Shown here piece after piece: positions 11,186 to 25,434 of a stretch of DNA of 64,000 nt (its first letter is position 1; every line of letters begins with the position of its first letter). The stretch lies in NCBI RefSeq assembly GCF_000981385.1, contig NZ_LATZ01000002.1, forward strand, positions 1-64,000, in the 5' to 3' direction. The notes under the pieces are model-generated. The model was not told the DNA's origin and made no database searches. It saw only the letters and a list, made by a program, of their open reading frames with translations. The stretch is from Bacillus sp. SA1-12. Its GTDB lineage: Bacteria; Bacillota; Bacilli; Bacillales; Bacillaceae. The position numbers were made by a program, and so were the translations under genes.

Positions 11186-14100
11186 CACGTTAAGCTCACC
11201 TCTAGCTGTTTGTTAATCTTTGGCATTGTATCAGTAGAGAATGTCATTGATTCAAGGACACGTAAAATTGCTACAGCCGTATCTAAAGATGTTAAGCAAG
11301 GGATTCCATTTTCAACTGATTCACGGCGGATTTTAAAGCCGTCTCTAGCTGGTTGTTTGCCTTTTGTAAGTGTATTAATCACAAATTGTGCTTCACCTTT
11401 GCGAATAACATCAAGTAGATTTGGTTCATCTGTTCCAATTTTATTTACAACCTTTGCTGGAATATTAAATGATGATAAATAGTCAGCTGTTCCGCTCGTT
11501 GCAAGAATCTGGTAGCCAATTTGATGGAATCTTTTTGCGATTTCCAATCCTTCCTCTTTATCTTTATCAGCGATTGTCAGTAAAACTGAACCATGATTCT
11601 TAATTTGAATTCCTGATGCGACTAGAGCTTTGTAAAGAGCCTTTTCTAACGTAATATCTTTTCCCATTACCTCACCAGTTGATTTCATTTCTGGTCCTAA
11701 CGTAATATCGACATTGCGAAGCTTTGCAAATGAGAACACTGGAGCCTTCACATATACACCTTCACTTTCAGGATGAAGACCTGTTTCATATCCTAAGCTG
11801 CTCAACTTTGCACCAAGGATCACTTTCGTTGCAAGGTTTGCCATTGGTACACCCGTAATTTTGCTAAGGAATGGAACAGTTCGGCTTGAACGAGGGTTTA
11901 CTTCAAGTACATATACTTCACCCTTAGATAAAACGAATTGAATGTTTAGGAGCCCTATAATGTTTAAACCTTTTGCAAGCTTTACTGTATAGTCAATAAT
12001 CTTATTTTTAGTTTCAGCAGTTAACGATTGTGGAGGATATACTGCAATTGAGTCACCCGAGTGAACACCTGCACGCTCAATATGCTCCATTATTCCAGGG
12101 ATCAGAACCGTTTTACCATCGGAAATGGCATCAACCTCAATTTCTTTACCTGTTAAATATTTATCGATTAACACCGGATGCTGCGGGTTGATTTTTACCG
12201 CGTTATGCATGTAATGCAGCAATTCTGCTTCTTGATAAACAATCTCCATTGCACGGCCGCCAAGTACGTAAGAAGGACGAACTAGGACTGGGTAACCAAT
12301 TTTCCCAGCAATTTTCACAGCCTGTTCAACAGATGTAGCTGTTTTCCCAAGCGGCTGAGGAATGCCCAATGTTTCAAGTGTTTGTTCAAATTTATCACGA
12401 TCTTCTGCACGGTCTAGATCTTCCAAAGATGTTCCAAGAATCTTAACTCCTCTAGCTTCTAAAGCACTTGCAAGGTTAATCGCAGTTTGTCCGCCAAATT
12501 GTACGACAACACCCTTTGGCTTTTCTAGATCAATGATGTGCATAACATCCTCAATCGTTAATGGTTCGAAGTAAAGCTTGTCGGAAATACTGAAATCTGT
12601 TGAAACTGTTTCAGGATTGTTATTTACGATAATCGCTTCATAGCCTGCTTCTTTAATTGCCCAAACTGAATGTACGGTTGCATAATCAAATTCAACCCCT
12701 TGCCCAATTCGGATTGGACCTGATCCTAAAACAACAACACTTTCTCTGTCCGAAACTATTGATTCATTTTCGTCCTCAAAAGTTCCATAGAAATAAGGTG
12801 TTGCTGACTCAAATTCTGCAGCACATGTATCAACCATTTTGTATACTGGAATGATATTTGCTTGTTTGCGAAGCTCATATACTTCACGATCATTCGTATT
12901 CCATAGATTTGCAATAACAGAATCAGCAAATCCCATTTCTTTTGCTTTTTGCAATGTTGTTAGTTCATAAGGATTTTCCTTGATATTCTTTTCAAATGAG
13001 ATGATTTTTTCAATTTTCATTAAGAAGAACAAATCAATTTTGCTCCACTCATGAATCTGTTCTTTTGTCACACCTCTTCTAAACGCTTCTGCAATATAGA
13101 ATAAACGTTCATCGCCAGCTTTACGGATACGTTTTTCGATCAACTCATCTGTAATGCTCTCTGCATCATTTAAACATAGGTAATCCACATCTGACTCAAG
13201 TGAACGGACCGCTTTTAGTAGAGATTCCTCAAGCGTGCGTCCGATCGCCATAACTTCACCTGTTGCTTTCATTTGCGTGCCTAAGTGACGATTAGCTGAT
13301 TCGAATTTATCAAACGGCCAGCGAGGAATTTTTGAAACAATATAATCTAGTGCAGGCTCAAAGCAAGCATAGGTTTTGCCTGTTACAGGGTTTTCCATTT
13401 CATCAAGTGTTAACCCAACCGCAATTTTTGCCGCTAGCTTTGCAATAGGGTAACCTGTTGCCTTCGAAGCCAAAGCAGATGAACGGCTTACACGAGGATT
13501 TACCTCAATAATATAGTAGTTAAAGCTATCTGGATCTAAAGCAAGCTGAACATTACATCCGCCTTCAATTTTCAATGCACGAATAATTTTTAAGGAAACA
13601 TTTCGCAGCATTTGGTATTCACGATCACTTAGCGTTTGGCTTGGAGCAAAAACAATGGAATCACCAGTGTGAACACCAACAGGATCAAAGTTTTCCATAT
13701 TACATACAACAATCGCATGGTCATTGGAATCTCGCATAACTTCATATTCAATTTCCTTGAATCCTGCAATACTTTTTTCTAAAAGACATTGTGTAACAGG
13801 ACTGTGTTTTAATCCGCTTGAAACAATTTCAATTAACTCTTCATCATTATGGCAGATACCGCCGCCAGTTCCGCCTAAGGTATAGGCTGGTCTTACGATT
13901 ACCGGGTAGCCGATCTGCTCAACAAAAGCGAAGGCTTCATCGAGATTGTGGATGATTTCACTTTCCGGTACCGGCTCGTTTAACTCATTCATTAAAGTTC
14001 TAAAGAGATCGCGATCCTCTGCCTGTTTAATAGCAGATAGTTTTGTTCCAAGAATTTCAACACCGCATTCTTCTAAAACTCCAGATTCAGCAAGCTCAAC

Positions 14101-14397
14101 TGCAAGATTAAGTCCTGTTTGACCACCTAATGTTGGCACTAGTGCATCTGGACGTTCTTTTCTTATGATATTGCTTAAAAATTCCAAAGTAAGGGGTTCG
14201 ATATATACTTTGTCTGCAATTTCTGTATCTGTCATAATTGTTGCCGGATTTGAGTTAACAAGAACAACTTCATAGCCCTCTTCTTTAAGTGCAATACATG
14301 CTTGTGTTCCGGCATAATCAAATTCTGCTGCTTGACCAATAATAATTGGGCCTGAACCGATAACAAGAATTTTATTGATGTCTGTACGTTTTGGCAT
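11185..14397 (-). CDS. carB (pyrAB): Carbamoyl-phosphate synthase, pyrimidine-specific large chain
   Basis: 1070 aa; makes carbamoyl phosphate from bicarbonate, ammonia (from the small chain) and 2 ATP. It shows two homologous halves: [20 protein letters not shown] near the N-terminus and [18 protein letters not shown] near residue 555. Each is followed by an ATP-grasp domain ([24 protein letters not shown]). The last ~130 residues are the MGS-like allosteric domain ([14 protein letters not shown], then [19 protein letters not shown]), where UMP and PRPP act. It overlaps carA by 1 bp (TAATG). Confidence 0.97.
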
Positions 14398-15478
14398 TAT
14401 AAAACCCCTTCTTTCTTATTAACTTCAATCATGTCTAAAAATTGATCAAATAACCCGTTTGCATCCTCTGGACCAGGTGAAGCTTCTGGATGATATTGCA
14501 CAGTAAACGCTGGTGCATGCTTATGCTTTAATCCTTCAACTGTTCCATCATTTAACGCGACATGTGTTACTTCTAATTCAGTATTCTTGATTGAATCATC
14601 TTTTACTGTATAACCATGGTTTTGTGAGGTAATATCAACTTTCCCAGTGCTAAGCTCTTTTACAGGATGATTAGATCCACGGTGACCGAATTTCATTTTT
14701 TCCGTATTTGCACCACATGCAAGGGCAAATAATTGATGTCCTAAACAAATGCCGAATAATGGGATCTTGCCTATTACCCCTTTAATCATTTCAATTGCTT
14801 CAGGTACATCCTTTGGATCTCCAGGACCGTTAGAAAGCATGATACCATCAGGCTTTAATTGTAAAACCTCTTCAGCTGTTACATTATGCGGAACAACCAC
14901 AATATCACAATTCCGTTTATTTAATTCTCTTAGAATTCCGTGCTTCATTCCATAGTCGACTAACACAACACGATGTCCTCTTCCTGGAGAAGGGTAAGCA
15001 GTTTTTGTTGAAACTACCTGCACTTGATTTCTTGGCAGTTCTTCACCTTTCAGTTTGCTGATCATTTCTTCAGGATTTACCTCAGCTGAACAAATAGCGC
15101 CTTTTAACGTTCCGTGCTTTCTAATAATTCTCGTTAATTTACGTGTATCTACCCCTGAAATACCTGGTATGTCCTTCATTTTAAAGTATTGGTCAATTGA
15201 ATATTCGCTTCTCCAGTTAGAAGGGAAATCACAGAATTCCTTTACAACAAATCCATTAATAAAAGGTGTTATGGTTTCAAAATCGTCACGATTAATTCCA
15301 TAGTTTCCGATTAACGGATAAGTTAATGTAACGATTTGTCCGCAATAGGACGGGTCAGAGAGAATTTCTTGGTAGCCTGTCATCCCTGTGTTAAATACAA
15401 CCTCACCACTATTCTCCTTGTCGCTGCCGAACGCTTCTCCTAAAAACACTGTTCCATCTTCTAAGATAAGTTGTCTTT

Positions 15479-15482
<4 letters not shown>
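14397..15482 (-). CDS. carA (pyrAA): Carbamoyl-phosphate synthase, pyrimidine-specific small chain
   Basis: 361 aa; glutaminase subunit feeding ammonia to CarB. The N-terminal small domain ([29 protein letters not shown]) is followed by a class I glutamine amidotransferase domain. The nucleophile Cys lies in [14 protein letters not shown] and the His/Glu pair in [13 protein letters not shown]. The ATG at 15482 has TAGGAGGCATCACAGT before it and overlaps the pyrC stop by 4 bp. An open frame upstream to 15542 lies inside pyrC and is not needed. Confidence 0.97.
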
Positions 15483-17800
<2,318 letters not shown>

Positions 17801-17819
17801 TTTAAAAGATCTAAGCAAA

Positions 17820-19100
17820 TTATGCTGTTTCATGATTTGTTTGTTCGTCTTTATCATAAGGAAGAACGAGATTTAAAATGATTCCAATGATAGCTGCTAA
17901 AGCCATTCCATGTAAATCAAACTTTTCAAACTTAAGGGTTGCTTCACCGATTCCAATGACCAATATGACCGAAGGAATAATAAGATTTCGTTTACTTCCA
18001 AGATTAAGCTTGCTGTCAATCATCATTCTAAGTCCTGATGAAGCGATGATCCCGAAGAGAAGGATCGATACACCACCCATTACAGGTGTAGGGATCGTGC
18101 TGATAAATGCTGATATTTTCCCGATGAATCCGAACAGGATCGCAAAGACCGCTGCACCTGCGATTACATATACGCTGTAAACTCTTGTAATCGCAAGGAC
18201 GCCGATGTTTTCGCCATAAGTTGTATTTGGAGGTCCGCCTATCAGCGCTGCTAGCATGGTTGCGAGCCCATCACCAAGTAATGAGCGATGAAGACCAGGC
18301 TTTTCTACATAATCTCGACCAACTACATTTCCAAGCACTAATTGATGTCCAATGTGCTCTGAAATCGTAACAACTACTACAGGAACCATTAATAGAATGA
18401 TTTCTAATGAGACAGAAGGTGTATATTCAACAAAAGGAATGACGAAGTCTGGCGCTTGTACCCATTTAGCTTCAATTACTTTTGAAAAATCTATGATACC
18501 AATCGCTAATGAATAAAGGTATCCCCCAGCAATTCCAATTAGTACAGGTATCAGATTAAAAAATCCTTTTAAAAAGATCGAACATAAGATGGTGATTAAT
18601 AATGTAACTAACGCTACTGAAAAGTATTGTAAGCTATATTCACCTGCAGGATTATTTGTTGCCATATCTACTGCTGTCCCAGCTAGTCCTAACCCAATTA
18701 CGATAATTACAGGTCCCACTACGACTGGAGGCAGGATTTTCATGATCCACTTATGACCTGTAGCTTTAATGATTAGTGCAACGATCCCATAAACTAAACC
18801 TGCTAAAAAGCTTCCTACCATTGCCGCTCCAACACCGCCTGCAGCCTTAGCGACAATGATCGGGGTGATGAAAGCAAAGGATGAACCCAAATATGCGGGA
18901 ACTTGGCCTTTTGTAATCAGCAGAAATGTAATTGTACCCAATCCGCTGGATATTAGTGCAACCGCCGGGTCTAATTCTACAAGATATGGGACCAAGATGG
19001 TTGCCCCAAACATTGCGAATAAATGTTGAAAACTTAAGGCGAGCCAAGTCATTGGTTTCGGTGTATCTTTTACATCAAGAATAATTTGTTCCTCTTTCAC
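17820..19100 (-). CDS. pyrP: Uracil permease
   Basis: 426 aa, NCS2/UraA family membrane transporter bringing uracil into the cell with protons. Around 12-14 hydrophobic segments are visible. SFQHLFAMFGATILVPYL near residue 24 and the substrate-binding half-helices VVTISEHIGHQLVLGNVVG and GGPPNTTYGENIGVLAITR are family hallmarks. The start is GTG at 19100 with a G-rich ribosome site (GGGGGGGG TATTTAG). Flanked by PyrR attenuators on both sides. Confidence 0.96.
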   Translation of the reverse strand: MKEEQIILDVKDTPKPMTWLALSFQHLFAMFGATILVPYLVELDPAVALISSGLGTITFLLITKGQVPAYLGSSFAFITPIIVAKAAGGVGAAMVGSFLAGLVYGIVALIIKATGHKWIMKILPPVVVGPVIIVIGLGLAGTAVDMATNNPAGEYSLQYFSVALVTLLITILCSIFLKGFFNLIPVLIGIAGGYLYSLAIGIIDFSKVIEAKWVQAPDFVIPFVEYTPSVSLEIILLMVPVVVVTISEHIGHQLVLGNVVGRDYVEKPGLHRSLLGDGLATMLAALIGGPPNTTYGENIGVLAITRVYSVYVIAGAAVFAILFGFIGKISAFISTIPTPVMGGVSILLFGIIASSGLRMMIDSKLNLGSKRNLIIPSVILVIGIGEATLKFEKFDLHGMALAAIIGIILNLVLPYDKDEQTNHETA

Positions 19101-19169
19101 CTAAATACCCCCCCCAGTATGATGAATGTTCATGTTAGTTTTAATGTGTGAAGGAATGATGATTTTTAA

Positions 19170-19272
19170 CAAAAAACCTCTTTGCTTTTGTGCAAAGAGG
19201 TGCATAAAGATCCTATTCTCGCATAATAAGCGATCCTAAGTCTTTAATTACCCCTTGCAGCCTCTCTGGACC
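19170..19272 (-). promoter_or_regulatory. PyrR attenuator 2 (pyrR-pyrP)
   Basis: The minus strand carries GGTCCAGAGAGGCTGCAAGG (19272-19253), the PyrR-binding loop. Further on is the terminator CCTCTTTGC-ACAAAA-GCAAAGAGG (about 19176-19200) with TTTTTTG. Confidence 0.92.
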
Positions 19273-19292
19273 ATCTTTAAAAGGGCGTTTAT

Positions 19293-19877
<585 letters not shown>

Positions 19878-19884
19878 TTAAAGA

Positions 19885-20000
19885 AACGAAAAACCCTCTC
19901 ACCGATTTGTGAGAGGGTTTACGAAGAGATAGTTATACTAGGTCCTACGTTTGACCATAGTCAACATTTCCGTTTTCCTTCTCAGCCTCACGGGACTGTG
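19885..20000 (-). promoter_or_regulatory. PyrR attenuator 1 (pyr leader)
   Basis: The PyrR loop CAGTCCCGTGAGGCTGAGAA (minus strand, about 19998-19979) is followed ~60 nt later by the terminator AAACCCTCTCAC...GTGAGAGGGTTT (19920-19891) and TTTCG. A long antiterminator can form between them. Confidence 0.92.
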
Positions 20001-20026
20001 TTAAAGGTTCTGATTAAGTTAAGTCT

Positions 20027-20055
20027 ATTATGACAAACATGTAGAAATGTGTCAA
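20027..20055 (-). promoter_or_regulatory. Sigma-A promoter of the pyr operon
   Basis: TTGACA (20055-20050), 17 bp spacer, CATAAT (20032-20027) on the minus strand. The -35 box overlaps the ylyB stop codon. Transcription should start near 20020, just ahead of attenuator 1. Confidence 0.88.
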
Positions 20056-20966
20056 CGATTATTTCTAATTTGATTTAATACATTCTCGAATTCCTCAGGG
20101 AGCGGTGCTTCAAATTCAAGATATTCCTTTGTACGCGGATGCACGAAACCTAAAATGCCAGCATGTAAAGCCTGTCCATTAATAGAGAGCGTCTTTTTTG
20201 GACCATATTTTGGATCCCCGACTAATGGATAACCAATATATTTCATGTGTACACGTATTTGATGAGTTCTGCCAGTTTCAAGCTGACATTCTACAAAAGT
20301 AAAGTTTTCAAAGCGATCTATCACTCGAAAATGAGTAACCGCTTCTTTACTGCTTTCATTCGTTACGGTCATACTTTGGCGATCCATTTTATCACGGCCA
20401 ATCGGAGCATTGATTGTTCCATGATCATGGGGTATACTCCCATGTACAATCGCTTTATACCTTCTTGTTACCGTTTTTTTGACAAGCTGCTCGACTAATG
20501 ATTCATGTGCCAAATCATTTTTTGCCACCATTAATAACCCCGAAGTATCCTTATCAATTCGATGTACAATTCCTGGTCTTAGCACACCGTTAATTCCTGA
20601 AAGATCTTGACAATGAGCCATTAATCCATTCACAAGTGTACCGCTCATATGGCCAGGTGCAGGATGGACAACCATTCCCTTTGGTTTATTAACAACCAGT
20701 ACATCTTGGTCTTCATAATAAATATCAAGGTCCATTTCTTCAGCAACAACGTCTAAAGGCTCTGGCTCAGGAATTTCAATGACAATTTTATCATGGAGCT
20801 GACATTTATAATTTGTCTTTACTGTTTGCTCATTTACTTTTACAACTCCTTCTTTGATCCAGAGCTGCACTTGGGTACGAGACCATTCTTCGTTATAAGA
20901 TGATAAATACTTATCAATTCGTTCATTTTGATGTCCTTCACTTACTTGTAATTCAACGATGTCCAT
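20052..20966 (-). CDS. ylyB: RluD-family rRNA pseudouridine synthase
   Basis: 304 aa; predicted to isomerise uridines in 23S rRNA. An N-terminal S4 RNA-binding domain (about residues 13-75, RIDKYLSS...SRTQVQLWIKEGVVKVNEQ) precedes the catalytic domain. The conserved HRIDKDTSGLLMVAK near residue 135 contains the catalytic Asp. ETGRTHQIRVHMKYIGYPLVGDPKYG is the C-terminal signature. It is adjacent to lspA, as in B. subtilis, with GGAGCAGGCTTAA before the ATG. Exact target sites cannot be read from sequence. Confidence 0.94.
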   Translation of the reverse strand: MDIVELQVSEGHQNERIDKYLSSYNEEWSRTQVQLWIKEGVVKVNEQTVKTNYKCQLHDKIVIEIPEPEPLDVVAEEMDLDIYYEDQDVLVVNKPKGMVVHPAPGHMSGTLVNGLMAHCQDLSGINGVLRPGIVHRIDKDTSGLLMVAKNDLAHESLVEQLVKKTVTRRYKAIVHGSIPHDHGTINAPIGRDKMDRQSMTVTNESSKEAVTHFRVIDRFENFTFVECQLETGRTHQIRVHMKYIGYPLVGDPKYGPKKTLSINGQALHAGILGFVHPRTKEYLEFEAPLPEEFENVLNQIRNNR

Positions 20967-21434
20967 TTAAGCCTGCTCCTTCTCTTGTTTCCCTTCAAAA
21001 AACAACATATGAATAAATAATAATCCAACACCAATACATAATGATGAATCAGCTACATTAAAAATAGGGAAGTCATAGGTAAAGATATATGTATTAATAA
21101 AATCGACAACTTCTTTACGGAATAAACGGTCTATGAAATTTCCAATTGCTCCGCCCAGCATTAATCCAAGTGCAACGCCCATTACCTTATTATTCTTCGT
21201 ATATTTTTGAATATAGTAGATAATTCCTACAATAACGATCGTCGTGATAATATAAAAGAACCACATTTGTCCCTGCAAGATTCCCCAGGCTGCACCCCGG
21301 TTGCGATGTGAGGTAATATATAAAAAGTTTTCGATAACCGTTATACTTTCTCCAAGCTCCATATTTTTTACAATTAGCCATTTTGTTATTTGGTCAATTA
21401 CAATGATGATTGCTGCAATTAGATAATAAAACAC
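20967..21434 (-). CDS. lspA: Lipoprotein signal peptidase (signal peptidase II)
   Basis: 155 aa inner-membrane aspartyl protease that cleaves prolipoprotein signal peptides. Four membrane helices are visible, starting at residues 3, 60, 85 and 130. The catalytic Asp pair lies in GNFIDRLFR (about residue 102) and [11 protein letters not shown] (about residue 131). [12 protein letters not shown] is the conserved N-terminal loop. The start is GTG at 21434 with GGGGGGACAGTT upstream. ylyB begins directly after its stop, so the two are co-transcribed. Confidence 0.96.
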   Translation of the reverse strand: MFYYLIAAIIIVIDQITKWLIVKNMELGESITVIENFLYITSHRNRGAAWGILQGQMWFFYIITTIVIVGIIYYIQKYTKNNKVMGVALGLMLGGAIGNFIDRLFRKEVVDFINTYIFTYDFPIFNVADSSLCIGVGLLFIHMLFFEGKQEKEQA

Positions 21435-21559
21435 AACTGTCCCCCCATCTTTGTCTTTTCTCCTATTTATTTAGCGTCTTTATCCTTTTGCATTGTACCA
21501 TATAATAATGTTTAAAGCACTAGTAAAGACTGCATCAGCCCTGAAACATCGCTTCTTTT

Positions 21560-21612
21560 CCGCAAAAAGATAATGACTTAAACTTCTCCAAATAATAGAG
21601 AATTTAAGTCAT
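21560..21612 (-). terminator. Possible terminator of ylyA
   Basis: ATGACTTAAATTCTC...GAGAAGTTTAAGTCAT (about 21612-21573) is followed on the minus strand by TATCTTTTTGCG. The stem is AT-rich, so strength is uncertain. Confidence 0.6.
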
Positions 21613-21638
21613 AATAATCAAGAGTATCATTTTATTGG

Positions 21639-22037
21639 TTAATAATCGCTTCCGCTCATATATGCTTCGTATGGGGTATAATCAAATTGAGGGAGTGATT
21701 TTCGTTCATACAATTCCTGGAAAAAGAAATCATATTTTGTTCTAGCTGTTGGGAGTATCCTTAACTTCTCAAAAGGAATTTCTTCACCTGTTTCCTCACA
21801 ATATCCATAAATTCCTTTATCGATCTTCGTTAAGGCACGTTCTACATCTTGAAGTTCCTCCTTTATATGATGCATCAAGGTACGATCCTTTCCTTGATGA
21901 TCATCACAAGCCGCATCAAACAAACTGTGCTCAAATAATCGTGCTCTCAGTTCTTCTCTCATCACTTGCAATTCATAACGGATCCCAAAAAATTTATTCA
22001 AGATGGACAACTCCTTATCCTTCTCATGATGTAACAA
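21639..22037 (-). CDS. ylyA: DksA/TraR-like protein YlyA
   Basis: Up to 132 aa. A helical N-terminal part (about residues 10-75) is followed by the DksA/TraR signature KGIYGYCEETGEEIPFEKLRILPTA. Only one of the usual four zinc-binding Cys is present, so it should not hold the classical zinc finger. B. subtilis YlyA sits in the same place (ileS-ylyA-lspA) and is reported to act on RNA polymerase late in sporulation. The start is unclear: TTG at 22037 (AGGA seven bases upstream) or TTG at 22001 (AAGGAG nine bases upstream); no ATG fits. Confidence 0.82.
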   Translation of the reverse strand: MLHHEKDKELSILNKFFGIRYELQVMREELRARLFEHSLFDAACDDHQGKDRTLMHHIKEELQDVERALTKIDKGIYGYCEETGEEIPFEKLRILPTARTKYDFFFQELYERKSLPQFDYTPYEAYMSGSDY

Positions 22038-22204
22038 TAGTTTATCCTGATAAATACGACCTCACCCTGCTAAGATTTTTCCTTTAGTTGAAATGGATGT
22101 TAAAGTATAATACCAGCTTTTTACTCGATGCTACTTTTTACCCCGCACTTTTTGTCCCTTAAACCTTTTTTCATAAAAATAGGCTCATGTTTAAAATATA
22201 GTAA

Positions 22205-22282
22205 GTAAAAAGCAAAGGGACTTTCCCCAAAGAAGTGTAGACTAAATACTTAGCACTACTCTCTTTTGGGTCAGTCCCTCAC
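22205..22282 (-). terminator. Terminator of ileS
   Basis: On the minus strand GGGACTGACCCAAAAGA...TCTTTGGGGAAAGTCCC (about 22278-22217) is followed by TTTGCTTTTT. The loop carries a further inner pairing (AGTGCTAAGTATTTAG...). Confidence 0.75.
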
Positions 22283-22295
22283 AAAGTAAGTCTTA

Positions 22296-25058
22296 TTAAT
22301 AATGCTCTTTCACAATACCAGCACAACGCTGACAAAGTGTTGGATGTTCAGCTACTGAACCTACTTCAGGTGTGACAATCCAGCAGCGTTCGCAAGTTTC
22401 ACCTTCTGCTTGTGTAATCACGATTTTTACTGTATCAAATGCCTGTGCTTGGTCGGGAGCGGCATCGTAATCGCCGGCAATTTCAAAGCCTGAAACGATA
22501 AATAACTGCTTTAAATCTTCTTCAACTGTATCAAGTAATGCTTTTGCTTTATCATTTGGATAAAGCGAAATACTTGCTGTTAAGGATTTCCCAATTACTT
22601 TTTCATTACGGGCAACCTCTAGCGCCTTTAAGACATCGTCACGTAATGACATAAATGCATCCCACTTAGCTTCCAGCACCTCTTCTTGAGGATATTCCTT
22701 AACCTCTGGCATATCAACTAATTGAACACTTTCTTCTGTAACAGAATCAATATGCTCCCAAACCTCATCAGCTGTATGCGGAAGTATTGGAGTCACTAAT
22801 TTTACTAATGAAAGCAATGTTTCATATAAAACAGTTTGAATAGCGCGACGTTCTTTATTATCTTTAGATTCGATATAGAGTACATCTTTCGCAAAATCTA
22901 AATAGAATGAACTTAATTCGATTGTACAGAAATTATGAACAGCATGGTAAATTGCTGCAAATTCATATTGTTCATAAGCTTCCTTTACACGTTTTGTCAG
23001 TTTATTTAGTTTAACAAGCATGTAGCGGTCAACATCACGCAGACCTTCAAGGCTTACTGTGTCTTGGGCTGGATTAAAATCAGCCAGGTTACCCAGCAAG
23101 AAACGGAATGTATTTCGGATCTTCCGATATACTTCAGCTACTTGTTTTAAAATGGCATCTGATACCCTAACATCTGCTTGATAATCAACAGATGCTACCC
23201 ATAAACGTAAAATATCTCCGCCTAATTGTTTCATGACTTTAGCAGGTACAACAACATTTCCAAGTGATTTACTCATTTTACGTCCTTCACCATCAAGAGC
23301 AAACCCATGGCTCAATACGCCTTTATAAGGTGCTTTACCTGTTACAGCAACCGCTGTTGATAAGGAAGAGTTAAACCAACCACGATATTGGTCAGAACCC
23401 TCAAGATATAAATCAGCTGGTCTTTGCAGGTCTTCTCTTTCAAATAATACAGCTTGGTGTGAAGAACCAGAATCAAACCAAACATCCATAATATCATTTT
23501 CTTTTGTAAATGTACCGTTTGGACTTCCTCCATGGGTAAAGCCTTCTGGAAGCAGATCCTTTGCATCCCGTTCAAACCAAACATTTGAACCAAATTCACG
23601 GAATAAATTTGAAACATGTTCAATTGTTTCATCAGTAATAATTGGCTCACCATTTTCAGCATAAAAGACTGGAATTGGAACACCCCATGCACGTTGACGT
23701 GAAATACACCAGTCTCCGCGATCACGTACCATATTATATAGTCTCGTTTCACCCCATGCAGGCACCCATTTTGTTTCTTGCACAGCTGTTAATAAATCGT
23801 CACGGAAATCTTTTATCGATGCAAACCATTGTGCTGTTGCACGGAAAATTGTTGGTTTTTTTGTTCTCCAGTCATGCGGATAGGAGTGTGTAATGAATTG
23901 AAGCTTTAATAATGCTCCAACCTCTTCCAATTTTTCAGTAATTGGCTTGTTCGCTTCATCATAGAATAATCCTTCAAATCCAACTGCCTCATTCGTCATA
24001 TAACCTTTTTCATCGACTGGACATAATACATCCAAGCCATATTGCTGACCAATGATAAAATCATCCTCACCATGACCAGGTGCCGTATGAACGCAGCCAG
24101 TACCCCCATCACTCGTAACATGTTCACCCAACATAACCAGAGAATCGCGGTCGTAGATTGGATGCTTTGCAACAACACGATCAAGTTCCTCACCTTTTAA
24201 AGTTCGATCTACCTGATAATTATCCCATCCAATTGTATTTGCCACAGATTCAACTAATGCCGAAGCAACAACATACTTCTCGCCTTCTACAGCAACTACA
24301 CTATATTCTAATTCAGGATGAACAGAAATTCCTAAGTTTGCTGGAATTGTCCAAGGAGTTGTTGTCCAGATGACGATTTTTTCGTCATTTGCTAACACAT
24401 CTTTACCATCCTTGACAGGGAAAGCGACATAAATAGATGGTGAACGCTTATCAGCATATTCAATTTCAGCCTCAGCAAGAGCAGACTCACTTGAAGGTGA
24501 CCAGTATACCGGTTTTAACCCTTTGTAGATATAACCCTTCTTGGCCATCTCACCGAAAACTTTAATTTGTTGTGCTTCATATTCCGGCTTTAATGTAACA
24601 TAAGGGTTATTCCAATCCCCACGTACACCTAAACGCTTGAACTGCTCACGCTGCCCGTTGATTTGTTCCCATGCATATTCTTCACAAAGCTTACGGAATT
24701 CAGCAACAGACATTTCTTTTCGATTCACTTTTTTGTTTTTCGTAAGAGCTGTTTCAATTGGCAAACCATGTGTATCCCAACCAGGTACATATGGAGCACA
24801 ATAACCGCTCATTGATTTATAGCGAACAATAAAATCCTTTAAAATTTTGTTTAAAGCATGCCCCATATGAATATCGCCATTTGCGTAAGGTGGACCATCA
24901 TGCAAAACAAATAACGGCCGATCTTTCGTACGTTCTTGTACTTTTTCGTAAATATTCATTTGCTCCCATTTTTCTTGCATGTTAGGTTCTCTGTTTGGAA
25001 GATTTCCTCGCATTGGAAATTCAGTTTTTGGCATAAGCAAGGTATCTTTATATTCCAT
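22296..25058 (-). CDS. ileS: Isoleucyl-tRNA synthetase
   Basis: 920 aa, class I synthetase with CP1 editing domain. The HIGH motif appears as [11 protein letters not shown] near residue 58 and KMSKS as [10 protein letters not shown] near residue 595. Editing-domain segments [13 protein letters not shown] and [16 protein letters not shown] are clear. The C-terminal zinc-binding pair is CERCWI and LCQRCAG. The ATG at 25058 follows GCAGGAGGAATGAAC; the frame is open to 25118 but that part lies in the leader. Expression is controlled by the upstream T-box. Confidence 0.97.
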   Translation of the reverse strand: MEYKDTLLMPKTEFPMRGNLPNREPNMQEKWEQMNIYEKVQERTKDRPLFVLHDGPPYANGDIHMGHALNKILKDFIVRYKSMSGYCAPYVPGWDTHGLPIETALTKNKKVNRKEMSVAEFRKLCEEYAWEQINGQREQFKRLGVRGDWNNPYVTLKPEYEAQQIKVFGEMAKKGYIYKGLKPVYWSPSSESALAEAEIEYADKRSPSIYVAFPVKDGKDVLANDEKIVIWTTTPWTIPANLGISVHPELEYSVVAVEGEKYVVASALVESVANTIGWDNYQVDRTLKGEELDRVVAKHPIYDRDSLVMLGEHVTSDGGTGCVHTAPGHGEDDFIIGQQYGLDVLCPVDEKGYMTNEAVGFEGLFYDEANKPITEKLEEVGALLKLQFITHSYPHDWRTKKPTIFRATAQWFASIKDFRDDLLTAVQETKWVPAWGETRLYNMVRDRGDWCISRQRAWGVPIPVFYAENGEPIITDETIEHVSNLFREFGSNVWFERDAKDLLPEGFTHGGSPNGTFTKENDIMDVWFDSGSSHQAVLFEREDLQRPADLYLEGSDQYRGWFNSSLSTAVAVTGKAPYKGVLSHGFALDGEGRKMSKSLGNVVVPAKVMKQLGGDILRLWVASVDYQADVRVSDAILKQVAEVYRKIRNTFRFLLGNLADFNPAQDTVSLEGLRDVDRYMLVKLNKLTKRVKEAYEQYEFAAIYHAVHNFCTIELSSFYLDFAKDVLYIESKDNKERRAIQTVLYETLLSLVKLVTPILPHTADEVWEHIDSVTEESVQLVDMPEVKEYPQEEVLEAKWDAFMSLRDDVLKALEVARNEKVIGKSLTASISLYPNDKAKALLDTVEEDLKQLFIVSGFEIAGDYDAAPDQAQAFDTVKIVITQAEGETCERCWIVTPEVGSVAEHPTLCQRCAGIVKEHY

Positions 25059-25101
25059 GTTCATTCCTCCTGCATTCATGATTAAACAGTTTTCACAAAA
25101 C

Positions 25102-25395
25102 ACAAAAAACCTTCTCATCCCACAAGGGACGAGAAGGTTTATCTCGCGGTACCACCCTATTAGATTAATGTCTTTTGATATTAATCCACTCTACATTCGT
25201 AACGTGAATGATTCGCCATTGCTTATTTATCTAAAGATGTTCAGCATGGAACTCAAGGGTGATCTTCATTCTTTGCCTTATGTCGAGCTTCCACCGTCCT
25301 CGATTCGCTAAATAAGGTTATAAAGGACTACTTTCCCTTTCACCGTTTTGATATAACGTTTTGCTAAAATTATTAATTTTTAAAAATAGTCTACG
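25102..25395 (-). promoter_or_regulatory. T-box leader, isoleucine-specific
   Basis: The invariant T-box AGGGTGGTACCGCGAGAT is at 25158-25141 on the minus strand. It is followed by the terminator AACCTTCTCGTCCC-TTGT-GGGATGAGAAGGTT and TTTTTTG (about 25139-25103). In stem I, GAAGATCACC at 25265-25256 places the specifier codon ATC (Ile) at 25263-25261. Uncharged tRNA-Ile should stabilise the antiterminator and allow ileS transcription. Confidence 0.95.
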
Positions 25396-25402
25396 TTTTC
25401 GT

Positions 25403-25432
25403 ATTATATGCGAATAAAATTCAAAAAGTCAA
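25403..25432 (-). promoter_or_regulatory. Sigma-A promoter of ileS
   Basis: TTGACT (25432-25427), 18 bp spacer, TATAAT (25408-25403) on the minus strand, immediately before the T-box leader. Confidence 0.85.
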
Positions 25433-25434
25433 GT

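Noticed and set aside
23342-23752. 136-codon alternative minus-strand frame inside ileS
   Set aside because: Lies wholly within the synthetase catalytic region; the ileS frame is intact and conserved throughout.
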